From Lentisphaeria bacterium (GTDB lineage Bacteria; Verrucomicrobiota; Lentisphaeria; Oligosphaerales; Oligosphaeraceae), in the NCBI GenBank assembly GCA_016287975.1, contig JAEEXV010000319.1, positions 1-36,904 of the forward strand: a stretch of DNA of 36,904 nucleotides, given 5' to 3'. The first letter of the stretch is position 1. The number at the start of each line of letters is the position of its first letter. Below the pieces are notes generated by a model. It was not told the origin of the DNA, searched no databases, and saw nothing but the letters and a program-made list of their open reading frames with translations. Positions 1 to 8,311 of the stretch are shown here, piece after piece. The position numbers were made by a program, and so were the translations under genes.

Positions 1-303
1 CTCCAACTCCTCCGCCGTCTTCGCGTTGCAGTTCCCGAAGTCGAGGTGGATGACGGGGTAGGCCTTCCAGTCGTAGTCCTCCTGGTCGATGGCGAGCCCC
101 CTGAACAGCTCCCGACGTCCCTGGAAGAGCGCCTTCAGCGTCGAGACCAGCAGCGACTTGCCGAAGCGGCGCGGGCGCGAGAGGAAATACTCGTCCTTGC
201 CGTCTTTGACCAGATTCCACACGAATGCGGTCTTGTCCACATACAGGAAACCGCTGTTGATGATCTCCTCGAAGTTGAATGTGCTGGTCTTGATGGGCTT
301 CAT
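1..303 (-). CDS. AAA-ATPase-like protein, 5' part (runs off the window)
   Basis: An open frame of 101 codons runs from an ATG at 303 to the window edge without a stop. The N-terminus reads MKPIKTSTFNFEEI, then GFLYVDKTAFVWNLV, then a degenerate P-loop SRPRRFGKSLL, and later PVIHLDFGN. This layout (DKT motif, RPRRFGKS P-loop, hydrophobic strand ending in DF) is that of the AAA-ATPase_like family, usually followed by a PD-(D/E)XK nuclease-type domain that would lie outside this window. These genes are common, often multicopy, accessory genes with no settled function. GGGAGG lies about 9-14 nt upstream of the chosen ATG, and a TATATTATG element (332-340) lies just before it. An earlier ATG at 310 is in another frame. 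Family assignment is firm; function is unknown. Confidence 0.85.
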   Translation of the reverse strand, partial: MKPIKTSTFNFEEIINSGFLYVDKTAFVWNLVKDGKDEYFLSRPRRFGKSLLVSTLKALFQGRRELFRGLAIDQEDYDWKAYPVIHLDFGNCNAKTAEELE

Positions 304-331
304 CGCGCATGTCCTCCCGAACGTTGCATTG

Positions 332-340
332 CATAATATA
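332..340 (-). promoter_or_regulatory. -10-like element of the AAA-ATPase-like gene
   Basis: On the minus strand this reads TATATTATG, 29 nt upstream of the start codon. It matches a TAnnTTATG element seen before several other genes in the window. No convincing -35 box was found at 16-18 nt. Confidence 0.4.
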
Positions 341-474
341 TCGCCGAATCACAAGCAAGCGGCGCCAGGGAAACCGCCCATCACTGTGCGGTCATGTCGA
401 GGCGGTTGCTTCAGGCGCGGCGCGCCGCAGGCGACTGCATTTTGCGGGTAAATGAACCAAGCCCAAGGTGCAAC

Positions 475-515
475 AAAAAAAACTCCGCACCATGCATAAA
501 TGCATGATGCGGAGT
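475..515 (-). terminator. Rho-independent terminator of tRNA-Val
   Basis: On the minus strand an ACTCCGCA...TGCGGAGT stem extends, after one mismatch, through CATGCA/TGCATG with a TTTA loop and is followed by eight Ts. It begins about 10 nt past the tRNA CCA end, so it is the expected terminator for a monocistronic tRNA. Confidence 0.85.
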
Positions 516-525
516 AATTTGAAAC

Positions 526-602
526 TGGTGCGCGCAACTGGGCTCGAACCAGTGACCTCCACCGTGTGAAAGTGGCGCTCTAACCAACTGAGCTATGCGC
601 GC
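526..602 (-). tRNA. tRNA-Val (anticodon CAC)
   Basis: The minus strand folds as a full cloverleaf. The acceptor GCGCGCA pairs with TGCGCGC, the D arm is GCTC/GAGC, and the anticodon stem CCACT/GGTGG carries the loop TTCACAC. The T arm is ACTGG-TTCGAGC-CCAGT. Positions 34-36 of the loop are CAC, which reads the valine codon GUG. The CCA end is encoded (526-528), giving 77 nt. A promoter (TTGAAA, 16 nt, TATAGT) precedes it and a T-tract hairpin follows, so it is transcribed alone. Confidence 0.95.
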
Positions 603-620
603 GTTCCGAACGGAAAACGC

Positions 621-651
621 CATACTATAATCACTGCGTGGGATTTTTCAA
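621..651 (-). promoter_or_regulatory. Promoter of tRNA-Val
   Basis: On the minus strand TTGAAA (646-651) is separated by 16 nt from TATAGT (624-629), which continues as TATAGTATG. The expected start point falls around 612-616, 10-14 nt before the mature tRNA 5' end at 602. This is the best-formed -35/-10 pair in the left part of the window. Confidence 0.7.
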
Positions 652-751
652 ACGCAGGGGTGGAAAAAGATGGCGGCAGTTCGCCGCGGGGATTCCGAAG
701 GCGCTCCTGAGGCAGGAGGAGCTGGGGGGGCGGTCCTGCGTGCGAGTCGGC

Positions 752-1459
752 TCAGTCGATGAGGGGGTAGAGGAAGACGGCGTCCTTCAACTGGGTGCTG
801 TTGTGGTAGATGTCGACGAATGGGGTGGCGGTGGCCTTGTAGTTTTCGACATGGCCGTCGAAGTAGACGGCGTTGAAACTCCTGGAGTGCGGGTTGGCGG
901 GGGTGAAGGTGCCGTAGGGCTGGTTGTATTCCTTGTCGAGGCAGTCCTTGTAGCCGATGCCGTTGTTGGCGGGGGCGACGTCGGCGATGGTTCCCGTGAG
1001 GGATGGCCTGGCGACTCGGGTGGCGCGGGTGACGAAGCCCTTGGTCAGGGTGTTGGCATAGGGGATTCGCCCAGGGCTGGCGGTGATGTTGAGGCCATAG
1101 CAGGTGGCGACCTGGGTGGGGTCGCTGTGCATGCGCTGGGCGGGGCACCAGAGGGGCTGCTTGGAGCGGTTCTTGGGGCGGTCTGCGGTGGTGTCGCCTT
1201 TGCCGAGTCCGAGGTAGGGGATGAGGCGGTCATACCAGAAGCCAGCGGATTGTCCGAGGGTGTACCAGGGCGGGATGCTGTCGTTGGATTCATCGATGTA
1301 CATCCGCATGGCGAGGCCGAGCTGCTTGAGGTTGCTGGCGCAGCTGGCGGAACGGGCCTTGGCGCGGGCCTGCGAGAGCGCGGGCAGGAGCATCGAGGCG
1401 AGGATTGCGATGATCGCGATGACGACAAGCAGTTCGATGAGGGTGAATGGTCTTCGCAT
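752..1459 (-). CDS. Type II secretion-type pseudopilin, prepilin-like
   Basis: 235 aa. The N-terminus [13 protein letters not shown] continues as one long hydrophobic helix (about residues 5-28), the class III signal/assembly helix of type IV pilins and pseudopilins. It is followed by a conserved [16 protein letters not shown] segment and, near the C-terminus, FDGHVENYK. This architecture is the abundant prepilin-type family of Lentisphaerota and planctomycetes, whose substrate is unknown. The residue before the cleavage-site Phe is Pro rather than the usual Gly. AGGAG lies 7 nt before the ATG. It is the last gene of a unit with the Gfo/Idh oxidoreductase 24 nt upstream and the large secreted protein before that, which suggests a surface role in glycan use (inference). 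Confidence 0.9.
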   Translation of the reverse strand: MRRPFTLIELLVVIAIIAILASMLLPALSQARAKARSASCASNLKQLGLAMRMYIDESNDSIPPWYTLGQSAGFWYDRLIPYLGLGKGDTTADRPKNRSKQPLWCPAQRMHSDPTQVATCYGLNITASPGRIPYANTLTKGFVTRATRVARPSLTGTIADVAPANNGIGYKDCLDKEYNQPYGTFTPANPHSRSFNAVYFDGHVENYKATATPFVDIYHNSTQLKDAVFLYPLID

Positions 1460-1483
1460 GGGGGAACTCCTGTATGGAGGGGG

Positions 1484-2833
1484 TTAGTCGAGGCGGACGA
1501 GGTCGCGGATCTGGACGGGGGCGCCAGTTTCGATGGAGCGGTTGGCGGCGATGCCCGTCATGATGGAGTGGACGCCGTCGAGGTATCCCGCGGCGTGTCC
1601 GAGCGGGTCGGGGGCGGCGCCTCGGAAGACGTCGCGGAGCATGCGGGCGTCGCCGCCGCCGTGTCCTGCGAGGGAGCCGCTGTCGTAGGAGACGGGACGC
1701 GGCATGCCCCAGAGGGGCTGGAAGATGATGTCGGGGACGAGGGTCTTGCGGTCGAGGCCGTCGCCGATTCCTGGTGTGTTTTCGACCTCGGCGTTGCCGA
1801 AGGCGCTGAAGTCGGCGTCGACGCCAGGGTTGCAGAAGGAGCGTTCGACGACGTTGAATTCGAGGCGGCCTTTGGTTCCGTTGAAGCAGACGCGGTAGCC
1901 CTCCCAGGGGGTGTGGGCGCAGAGGCAGTAGGTCATGACGGCGCGGTTTTGGTAGCGGACCATGACGCTCATGTTGTCCTCGGTGGTGATGCCGTCGCTG
2001 AAGACGCTCTGGTCGCGGTAGTAGGCGTCCTCGTGTTCGGCGTCGTAGTAGAGGGCCTGGAGGAGCGGGGTCTTTTCGGGGGAGATGTGGATGGCGAAGG
2101 GGTCCTTGGCGGCGGCGGAGGAGCCCCTGCTGCGGGCGTAGAACTCGGTGACGCCGCGCCGTTCGGCGTTGATGCGGCCGTAGAACTTGAGGTCCGCCAT
2201 CGCGAAGACAGTCTCGGGGGCGGAGTCCAGCCACCAGTTGACGAGGTCGAAGTGGTGGGTGGACTTGTGGACGAGGAGGCCACCGTTGTTGAGCTTGTAG
2301 CGGTGCCAGCGGCGGAAGTAGTCGGCGCCGTGGATGGTGTCGAGGAGCCACTCGAAGTGGACGGTGGTGATTTCGCCCGCGATGCCCGACTGCAGGAGTT
2401 CCTTGACCTTGGTGTTGCGCGGCGCGTAGCGGTAGTTGAAGGTGACGGTGATGTCGCGGCCAGTGCGGCGCCTGGTGTCGATGATCTGCTGGCACTTGGG
2501 GGCGTCGATGGTCATGGGCTTTTCGGTGACGACGTCGCATCCCAGTTCCATCGCACGGCAGATGTACTGGTGGTGGGTGCGGTCCATCGAGGTGACGATG
2601 ACCTTGTCGGGGTGCGTCTCGGCGACCATTCGGTCGAAGTCGGCGGCCTTGTAGGTCGGGACTGGCGGCAGGCCGTGCCGCTCCTTCCGCAGGCGGTTGT
2701 GGTAGTCCATGCGGGTCTGGTTGGGGTCACAGAGGGCGACCAGTTCGGCGCAATCCTGGAAATCACCTGAGATGGCGCTGGTGTACATGGTGGCGCGCTG
2801 GCCAGTGCCGACAATGGCGTATCGGGGTTTCAT
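1484..2833 (-). CDS. Gfo/Idh/MocA family NAD(P)-dependent oxidoreductase
   Basis: 449 aa from the ATG at 2833. The N-terminal Rossmann fold opens with YAIVGTGQRATMY. It is followed by VALCDPNQTR, the EKP motif in CDVVTEKPMTID (the conserved lysine), and then the substrate-side motif GGLLVHKSTHHFDLVNWW containing the expected lysine/histidine pair. These features define the Gfo/Idh/MocA family, which oxidises or reduces sugars and inositols with NAD(P). Substrate cannot be read from the sequence. No Tat signal is visible, so it is probably cytoplasmic. The open frame continues upstream, but the earlier part lies in a low-complexity repeat and in the preceding gene and lacks family similarity. 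There is no Shine-Dalgarno: the start codon is directly abutted by a 9-nt repeat array. Confidence 0.92.
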   Translation of the reverse strand: MKPRYAIVGTGQRATMYTSAISGDFQDCAELVALCDPNQTRMDYHNRLRKERHGLPPVPTYKAADFDRMVAETHPDKVIVTSMDRTHHQYICRAMELGCDVVTEKPMTIDAPKCQQIIDTRRRTGRDITVTFNYRYAPRNTKVKELLQSGIAGEITTVHFEWLLDTIHGADYFRRWHRYKLNNGGLLVHKSTHHFDLVNWWLDSAPETVFAMADLKFYGRINAERRGVTEFYARSRGSSAAAKDPFAIHISPEKTPLLQALYYDAEHEDAYYRDQSVFSDGITTEDNMSVMVRYQNRAVMTYCLCAHTPWEGYRVCFNGTKGRLEFNVVERSFCNPGVDADFSAFGNAEVENTPGIGDGLDRKTLVPDIIFQPLWGMPRPVSYDSGSLAGHGGGDARMLRDVFRGAAPDPLGHAAGYLDGVHSIMTGIAANRSIETGAPVQIRDLVRLD

Positions 2834-2926
2834 GGGAAGGGATTTAAGGGATTTAAGGGATCGAAAGGACAAGGGACGGAAGGGACCCCAGGGACGGAAG
2901 GGACCCCAGGGACGGAAGGGATGGTG
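2834..2926. repeat. 9-nt periodic intergenic array A
   Basis: Plus-strand units are GGGATTTAA (twice), GGGATCGAA, a 7-nt AGGACAA, then alternating GGGACGGAA and GGGACCCCA, ending in GGGATGGTG. On the strand of the flanking genes this is NNNN-RTCCC repeated. It fills most of the space between the stop of the 1414-aa gene and the start codon of the oxidoreductase and touches the start codon. It is not a translated extension of either gene. Confidence 0.85.
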
Positions 2927-2952
2927 TGGCTTGGCTGATGGGGGTGGAGGGG

Positions 2953-5900
2953 TTATTCGACGCGGAGGAGGCGCCAGTCGTAGGCGGGGATGGGGAGGGT
3001 GGCGGTGCCGTCTGGGGCGAGGGGGACGGGGGCGTCGGTGATGGCGTCTCTGGCGTTGCCCTTGAGGCCGAGGCGCTTCAGGTCGAGGCGGAGGGTGACG
3101 TCGGCCGCCTGCCAGTTGAGGTTGCTGACCAGGACGAGGGCGCGGCCTGGCTTGATCCAGAGACTGGCGAATTGCTTTCGGGTCTGGTCGGTGCGGGCGA
3201 GGCCGTCGTTGCCGTAGTAGGGGTGGAAGTCGGCGTCGTGGGTGCCGAAGCGCGAGGTCGCGCGGAGGAACGGCGCGTAGTCGAAGACGTCCTCGGCGTA
3301 GCGGTGGTGGTGGGCGCCGTAGGTGGCGACGTCGTGCAGGCCTGCGACGGCGAGCATGCCGTGGTGTCGGAAGGGCACGAAGGTGGAGATGGCGTAGGCG
3401 GGGACGCCGAAGGCGCGGGTGGTGTCGTTCTGGGCGCGGAACTGCGCCAGGTCGATGTCCCAGCCCTTCTTGTCGGAGTTTTCCAGGTATTGCTCGCCGC
3501 AGAGGTACTTGTCGCACCAGGAGAGGAATACGGCGTGGTTGCAGGCGCTGCTGTGCATGAAGTGCTCGCGGGGGACGGGGCGGAGTTTGGTGATGGCGTA
3601 GAGTCGCTTGGCGAAGGCGCGGCCCTTGAGGAGGTTGCCCGAGGGCTTGAGGGCGCCGCCGTCGTCGAGGTCGCGGTATCCGCAGCCGTGGGCTTTGTTT
3701 TTGCAGAGGCGTCCGCAGACGAAGAGATTGTCGGTGTAGATGCCGAGGTTGTCGTATCGTCGCATGAGGTCGTCGAAGGAATGCAGGAGGAAGTCGTTGT
3801 AGTCGCGGCAGCCCGCGCAGAGGTACCAGAATCCCGATTCGGTGGCGCCGTAGAATGCGGCGGGTTCGACGCGGTAGTAGTCGCGGTAGAGGAGGTCTTC
3901 GCGGGAACCGACGCGGACGCCGAAGGAGTATCCGAAGAAGATTCTCATGCCGCGCCGTTTGAGGTCGTCCAGGAGGATTCCGAAGGCCTTGTAGCCCTCG
4001 TCGTTGGTGTAGGGCTGGTTTCGGTAGCCGTGCGGGGGCGTGCCGTAGAACTGGAAGATTCGGTTGAGGTAGGCGAGGTGTGCCTTGAAGCCTGCGGCTT
4101 CGAGGGCGTCGAGGCGGGTGAAGAATTCGGCGGCGGTGGAGGGGAGGGTGCCGCGGTCGGTGGCGACGGCGCGGACCTCGCCTGTGAAGAGTGGGCGCTG
4201 GTCGGGCGCGAATCGGTGGAGGAGGAGCGTGCCCTGGGTCTTCTCGAAGCGGCCCTGTTCGGCGGGGGCGAGGGCGGTGCTGGAGACCTTTAGCGCCTCA
4301 TAGTGGAAGTCCGCGTGGCGCTGGTCGTTGCTGCGCCCGAAGGTGACGGCGTTGAAGCGGGCGGGGGGCTTGGCAAGGGTGAAGCGGGCGGCCTCGCGGC
4401 CGTCGAGGAAGAGCGTGGCGGCGTTGCCTTTCCAGGCGAGGGCGGCGCGGTGCCAGCCTCGGGCGAGGGGCGGCGCGGGGATGGCGGAGGGGAGGCTTTT
4501 GCCCGCCTGGCGGAGGGTGAAGCCCAGCCCCGGCTCGAAATTGAGGCCGAGGTTGCCGAAGGAGACGAGGGTCTGGGCGAGGAGCGGTCGGAGGTGGTAG
4601 TCGGGGTGGACGGCCTGCGGGTCGAAGGCCCAGAAGGCGCTCCATTCGACGGTGCCCTCGGCGGCGGGGGCGTCGAAGCCAGAGACCTGCACGAGCGCCT
4701 TTTGGCGTCCGCCAGACCATGCGGCGGTGCGCGGGTCGATGTACGAGCACATCTGCAGATAGTCCTTGGCGCGGACGAGGGGCTTGGCGGGGAAGGCCTG
4801 CAGGCCGAAGCGGTAGGTGCGCTCGCGGTCGAGTTTCACGGGCCTGTCGATGAAGGTGAGGCGGATGACGGCGTGCCCGTCCTGCATGAAGAGGCGGTGG
4901 GAGCCTGCGGGGGACCTGCGCACGCAGTCGCGTTCGTCTTCGGCGGTGAGTTCGATGCCGCGCTCTTCGCTGCGGAGGGTGAAATACTGCTTGAAGTCGA
5001 GGCTGGCCCACGGCTTCCCGTCGTAGGCCCAGCGGCCGTCCATGTCGCCGCCAGAGCGGAAGACGGGATAGGGGCTGAGGAGGCGGGCGTATTCCCTGCG
5101 GACGGGGAGGTCGAGGTGGAGGTCCTGGACGGTGGCGCCGCTGGCCTTGAGGGTGACGGTGTGCCAGGAGAAGCCGTCCTCTTCGGCCCAGCCGCTCCAG
5201 CGGCACTTGTCGTTTTCGGCGGTCCATTCGACGCGGTTGGGTCTGGCGGCGGTGACGGTGCGTGGCGTGGCGTCGGCGAGGTCGGCGCCGTCGAGAAGGA
5301 GCCTGGCGGGGCCTGCGAGGAGGTCGTGTCCCTGGGCGGTCATGGCGGCGGGGAGGGCGCGGCCGCGGAAGCGCATGGCGGTCTGGAGGAAGTCGAGGCC
5401 GTCGTCGGCCTGGCGGATGGCGGTGAAGGGGGGGAGGGGCTGGTCGGTGATGCCGAGCGTGCTGCCAGTCCAGGGTTCGCGCGGGGGGCGGGTGATGGCG
5501 AAGGCGCGGGTGCCGAGGGAGGCGCCCGCGGTGTTTTCGATCTGCACCGTGAGTCGGGAGGGCTTGCCGACGGGCAGGGAGGTGATGTCGACGCGCAGGT
5601 CGCGGGCCTCGCCCTTCACCTGGAAGACGCCTGATTTGCCGTTGTCGAGCTGCCAGCGGAGGCGGTATTCGGGGAGGGCGGTGATGTCGCTGGTGAGTTC
5701 GACGTAGCCCAGGGGCAGGTAGGAGCGGAAGCCGAGGTGGCTCTCCAGGCGGTGGCGGAAGATTTCGGCGTTGCGGTAGAGTTCGCGGCCTTTGGCGTCC
5801 CGCACGACGAGCACGGCGAGTTCATTGTCGGGGACGAAGGGGAGGGTGAAGCGTTTTTCGCCGTGGGGCGCGGCGACCTTGACGGTGCCGAGGTGGCGGG

Positions 5901-7197
5901 CGGCGGTGCCGTATTCGCAGAAGACATGGGAATCCGCGGCGGGGTTCTGCAGCGCGAGTTCGAGGGCGCCCTTCGGGGTGACGCGGACACCAGCGGAGAT
6001 GAGTTCGGGGGAGAGGACGGCGACGGGGAAGAGGAGGGTGTTGGCGGCGTTCACGTGGGTGCCAGGTTCGCACGCATGGCTCCAGGAGAGGTAGAGGATG
6101 CGGCGGCCGCCGCCGCGCCGGGTGATGTCGGTTTCGAGGAAGTTCACTTTGAAGGGGGCGCCCTCTTTGAGGGGGACGGGGAGGCCGTCGCGGGGCAGGG
6201 CGAGGTTCGCCCAGTAGCCTGTGGAGGAGTGTCCCGCGGCGGAGCGCAGGTCGGCGTTCCAGCGGGATGCGCGGGAGTCGCGGCCGTTGCGGTCGTAGAC
6301 TGCGTTGAGTGGATTGATGATGAAGTGCGCGAATCCCCTGTCGTCCACATCGGCGAGGACGGCCTCGACGGAGTCGTCGCGGAAGACGGTGGAATCGCGG
6401 GCGGTGAACTTGGCGGCGGGTGGCTCGCCAGAGTCCGACCTGAACCCCAGATAGAGCGTGCCGTTGTCGTAGCCCGCCTGGACGGTGGTGGTTCCCGCCT
6501 GCGGGAGGTCGTTGTCGTTTTCCTTGAAGCCCGTGAGGACGAGGGCGCCAGGCCAGTCGCATGGCGCGTCGAGCTTCGGCGGGGCGGCCAGGCGCGGGAT
6601 CACGAAGGTGGCGGGGACGGCGCGGCGCGGCGCTTCCTCGCCGCTGGCGCTGACCTCGCCGAAGTCGAGGTCGAGGGCGTCGCCGGAGGCGGGCGAGAAG
6701 TTGAAGCGGAGCAGGACGGCGCCAAGTTCGCCCTGGCGGGGCTGGTAGTCGAAGGAGTAGGTGCCCCATTCGGTCTTGGCGACGACGGGCTTCATCGTGG
6801 CGCCGCGCCCCAGCCACTCCCGACGCCCGTTTTCGCCGAGAACGTATTCATAGACGAAGGCGGAGATTTTGCCGCTTCCGCGGGCGCGGAAGGAGATGCG
6901 AACGGGGGCGTGGGGGATGGCGATGAAGGCGGCGTCGAGGTTCAGGCGGCTGTAGCCGACTTTTGGCGGCTTGACGCACTTGATGTTCAGATGGCTTTTG
7001 GCGACATCCGCCTCGACGTCCTTCATCAGGCGGTAGGCGCTGTAGCTGTGCGGCGTCATCTCCCAGTGCGGCTGGAAACGGTGGCGGTGCAGGTCAGAAC
7101 GATAGTCCAGACCCAGGAAACGGCCGTTGTGGAGATACTCGGCCGACAGAAGCGGCAGCGACAGGACAAGCAGGATGGCGAAATAGACGCGTTTCAT
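2953..7197 (-). CDS. Large secreted glycoside-hydrolase-type protein with CBM9-like and LamG-like modules
   Basis: 1414 aa from MKRVYFAILLVLSLPLLSA, a Sec signal peptide (about residues 1-19); the longer frame starting at 7281 begins inside the promoter. In order: a beta-rich N-terminal module; a CBM9/DOMON-like module (about 190-375, with YDNGTLYLGFRSD, FRDDSVEAVLAD and YWANLALPRDGL); beta-sandwich regions; a LamG/concanavalin-like module (about 840-990, RGWHRAALAWKGNAATLFLDG); and a C-terminal alpha/beta region of about 320 aa (for example NLGIYTDNLFVCGRLC and CGEQYLEN) that looks like a TIM-barrel glycosidase of the DUF6067 type, ending in a small beta domain. Likely role: extracytoplasmic polysaccharide binding and cleavage. 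Substrate and catalytic residues are not assigned. First gene of the operon, behind a LacI-type operator. Confidence 0.78.
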   Translation of the reverse strand: MKRVYFAILLVLSLPLLSAEYLHNGRFLGLDYRSDLHRHRFQPHWEMTPHSYSAYRLMKDVEADVAKSHLNIKCVKPPKVGYSRLNLDAAFIAIPHAPVRISFRARGSGKISAFVYEYVLGENGRREWLGRGATMKPVVAKTEWGTYSFDYQPRQGELGAVLLRFNFSPASGDALDLDFGEVSASGEEAPRRAVPATFVIPRLAAPPKLDAPCDWPGALVLTGFKENDNDLPQAGTTTVQAGYDNGTLYLGFRSDSGEPPAAKFTARDSTVFRDDSVEAVLADVDDRGFAHFIINPLNAVYDRNGRDSRASRWNADLRSAAGHSSTGYWANLALPRDGLPVPLKEGAPFKVNFLETDITRRGGGRRILYLSWSHACEPGTHVNAANTLLFPVAVLSPELISAGVRVTPKGALELALQNPAADSHVFCEYGTAARHLGTVKVAAPHGEKRFTLPFVPDNELAVLVVRDAKGRELYRNAEIFRHRLESHLGFRSYLPLGYVELTSDITALPEYRLRWQLDNGKSGVFQVKGEARDLRVDITSLPVGKPSRLTVQIENTAGASLGTRAFAITRPPREPWTGSTLGITDQPLPPFTAIRQADDGLDFLQTAMRFRGRALPAAMTAQGHDLLAGPARLLLDGADLADATPRTVTAARPNRVEWTAENDKCRWSGWAEEDGFSWHTVTLKASGATVQDLHLDLPVRREYARLLSPYPVFRSGGDMDGRWAYDGKPWASLDFKQYFTLRSEERGIELTAEDERDCVRRSPAGSHRLFMQDGHAVIRLTFIDRPVKLDRERTYRFGLQAFPAKPLVRAKDYLQMCSYIDPRTAAWSGGRQKALVQVSGFDAPAAEGTVEWSAFWAFDPQAVHPDYHLRPLLAQTLVSFGNLGLNFEPGLGFTLRQAGKSLPSAIPAPPLARGWHRAALAWKGNAATLFLDGREAARFTLAKPPARFNAVTFGRSNDQRHADFHYEALKVSSTALAPAEQGRFEKTQGTLLLHRFAPDQRPLFTGEVRAVATDRGTLPSTAAEFFTRLDALEAAGFKAHLAYLNRIFQFYGTPPHGYRNQPYTNDEGYKAFGILLDDLKRRGMRIFFGYSFGVRVGSREDLLYRDYYRVEPAAFYGATESGFWYLCAGCRDYNDFLLHSFDDLMRRYDNLGIYTDNLFVCGRLCKNKAHGCGYRDLDDGGALKPSGNLLKGRAFAKRLYAITKLRPVPREHFMHSSACNHAVFLSWCDKYLCGEQYLENSDKKGWDIDLAQFRAQNDTTRAFGVPAYAISTFVPFRHHGMLAVAGLHDVATYGAHHHRYAEDVFDYAPFLRATSRFGTHDADFHPYYGNDGLARTDQTRKQFASLWIKPGRALVLVSNLNWQAADVTLRLDLKRLGLKGNARDAITDAPVPLAPDGTATLPIPAYDWRLLRVE

Positions 7198-7254
7198 CTG
7201 GGAAAATGGCAACGATGACGGCTTCGGCACTGCCGAACGATTCGGTGAATGCGA

Positions 7255-7286
7255 GATAATATATATTGCCAACGTTGGCAATGCAA
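7255..7286 (-). promoter_or_regulatory. Promoter with LacI-type operator for the glycan operon
   Basis: Minus strand: TTGCAT (7281-7286), a 17-nt spacer, then TATATT (7258-7263) continuing to TATATTATC. The spacer contains TTGCCAACGTTGGCAA (7266-7281), a perfect 16-bp palindrome with a central CG as in LacI/GalR-family operators. A repressor bound there would block RNA polymerase, so substrate-induced expression of the secreted hydrolase operon is likely. No LacI gene is in the window. Confidence 0.7.
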
Positions 7287-7355
7287 GCGGTTCAGTGGGA
7301 TTTCGGTATTTTCCAGATTATTGCCATTGCGCAGACGGTTATACTCCTGACTTTA

Positions 7356-7553
7356 CTGGGACATCTGGGACATCTGGGACATCTGGGACATCTGGGACAT
7401 CTGGGACATCTGGGACATCTGGGACATCTGGGACGTCTGGGACGTCTGGGACAGCTGGGACGTCTGGGACAGCTGGGACGTCTGGGACGTCTGGGACGTC
7501 TGGGACGTCTGGGACGTCTGGGACAGCTGGGACAGCTGGGACGTCTGGGACAA
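7356..7553. repeat. 9-nt tandem array B, 22 units
   Basis: Twenty-two head-to-tail units of CTGGGACNN without a single indel. Eight are CTGGGACAT; the rest are CTGGGACGT or CTGGGACAG in mixed order, and the last is CTGGGACAA. On the strand of the neighbouring genes each unit contains GTCCC. All frames through it are open simply because the period is a multiple of three. The array lies between the 231-aa gene and the promoter of the large secreted protein. Apart from this array and the promoter, the stretch 7198-7615 shows nothing else recognisable. Confidence 0.95.
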
Positions 7554-7615
7554 AGTTGGGAGTGTTAGCGCAGCGTGCTGGCAATGGCCGCCCTATTTCG
7601 GGGCATGGTCGGCTG

Positions 7616-8311
7616 TCATTTACGGCGTTTTTTGCGGCGTTCGGGGGTGAAAGGCTTGCCGTCGAGATAGAGTTCGCCGCAGAGATACCGTCCGTCGGGA
7701 TAGACGAAGAGTTCGAGTTGCGCGGTGTGTTTGGGTCGGAGATGCTGTCGGATGGCGGTTTCGACGGAGGAGGTGAGGTCGTCCGCGAAGTAGATGCCTC
7801 GGAGGTCGTCTGGGAGGAGGAGTTTCACGCGCGGGTGGAATGGCTGGTAGATCTGGCGGGTCCAATCGTTGCTGGTGCCAGAGTTGGTGCGCTTGAGTTC
7901 GCGGGGCTGGCGCCAGTCATAGACGACGCCCTGGATGGGGATCCAGTCCGTGCCTCGGGGTGGGCGGACGGGCGCGGGGGTGAGCATGGCGCGCCCCGTG
8001 TCAGGGGCGGTGGAGATCACGGCGAATTGGCAGTGCTTCCATTCCCTGGGGACATGTCCCGCGGTGTCGACGGTGAGGTCGGTCAGCGTGATGCGCGCGG
8101 CTTCGAAGGTGAAGAGGACGGTCTGGCGGTCGCGCGGGGTATACGGGTTGAGTTGCGCGATGTCGAGCAGATAGCGGTGCGGCGGCGTGGCGGGGAATTC
8201 GAAGCGGAGGAGCTGCCTGACGGGGATGACGAGTCCCGCGACCATGACGGCGGCGAAGAGGAGTGCCTGCAGCGTGCGGCGGAGTCGTGTTGGGGGCTGG
8301 GGGGCGATCAT
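7616..8311 (-). CDS. GDYXXLXY-type membrane-anchored protein
   Basis: 231 aa. An N-terminal transmembrane helix (about 12-32, ALLFAAVMVAGLVIPV) is followed by a soluble part. The segment ATPPHRYLLDIAQLNPYTPRDRQTVLFTFEA aligns in layout with the start of GDYXXLXY proteins (hydrophobic anchor, long strand, P-x-DPRD, then the GDYxxLxY box), although the box itself is degenerate here (DRQTVLFTF). GDYXXLXY proteins are typically encoded beside DUF2157 membrane proteins, and exactly that partner overlaps its start by 4 nt. The C-terminus is strongly basic (PERRKKRRK). Biochemical function of the pair is unknown. The family call rests partly on context. Confidence 0.65.
   Translation of the reverse strand: MIAPQPPTRLRRTLQALLFAAVMVAGLVIPVRQLLRFEFPATPPHRYLLDIAQLNPYTPRDRQTVLFTFEAARITLTDLTVDTAGHVPREWKHCQFAVISTAPDTGRAMLTPAPVRPPRGTDWIPIQGVVYDWRQPRELKRTNSGTSNDWTRQIYQPFHPRVKLLLPDDLRGIYFADDLTSSVETAIRQHLRPKHTAQLELFVYPDGRYLCGELYLDGKPFTPERRKKRRK

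Noticed and set aside
526..602. tRNA-Val as an integration (att) site for the adjacent AAA-ATPase-like gene
   Set aside because: No repeat of the tRNA 3' end and no integrase are visible in the window.
690..725. Terminator hairpin GCTCCT/AGGAGC after the pseudopilin gene
   Set aside because: Only a 6-bp stem and no T-tract; left out of the feature list.
638..2770. 710-codon open frame on the plus strand, and others of similar length (2926-4293, 4303-5634, 5737-7218, 11164-13632)
   Set aside because: They lie antisense to clearly conserved minus-strand genes and translate to low-complexity Gly/Val/Glu/Ala-rich sequence, the usual shadow of GC-rich coding DNA.
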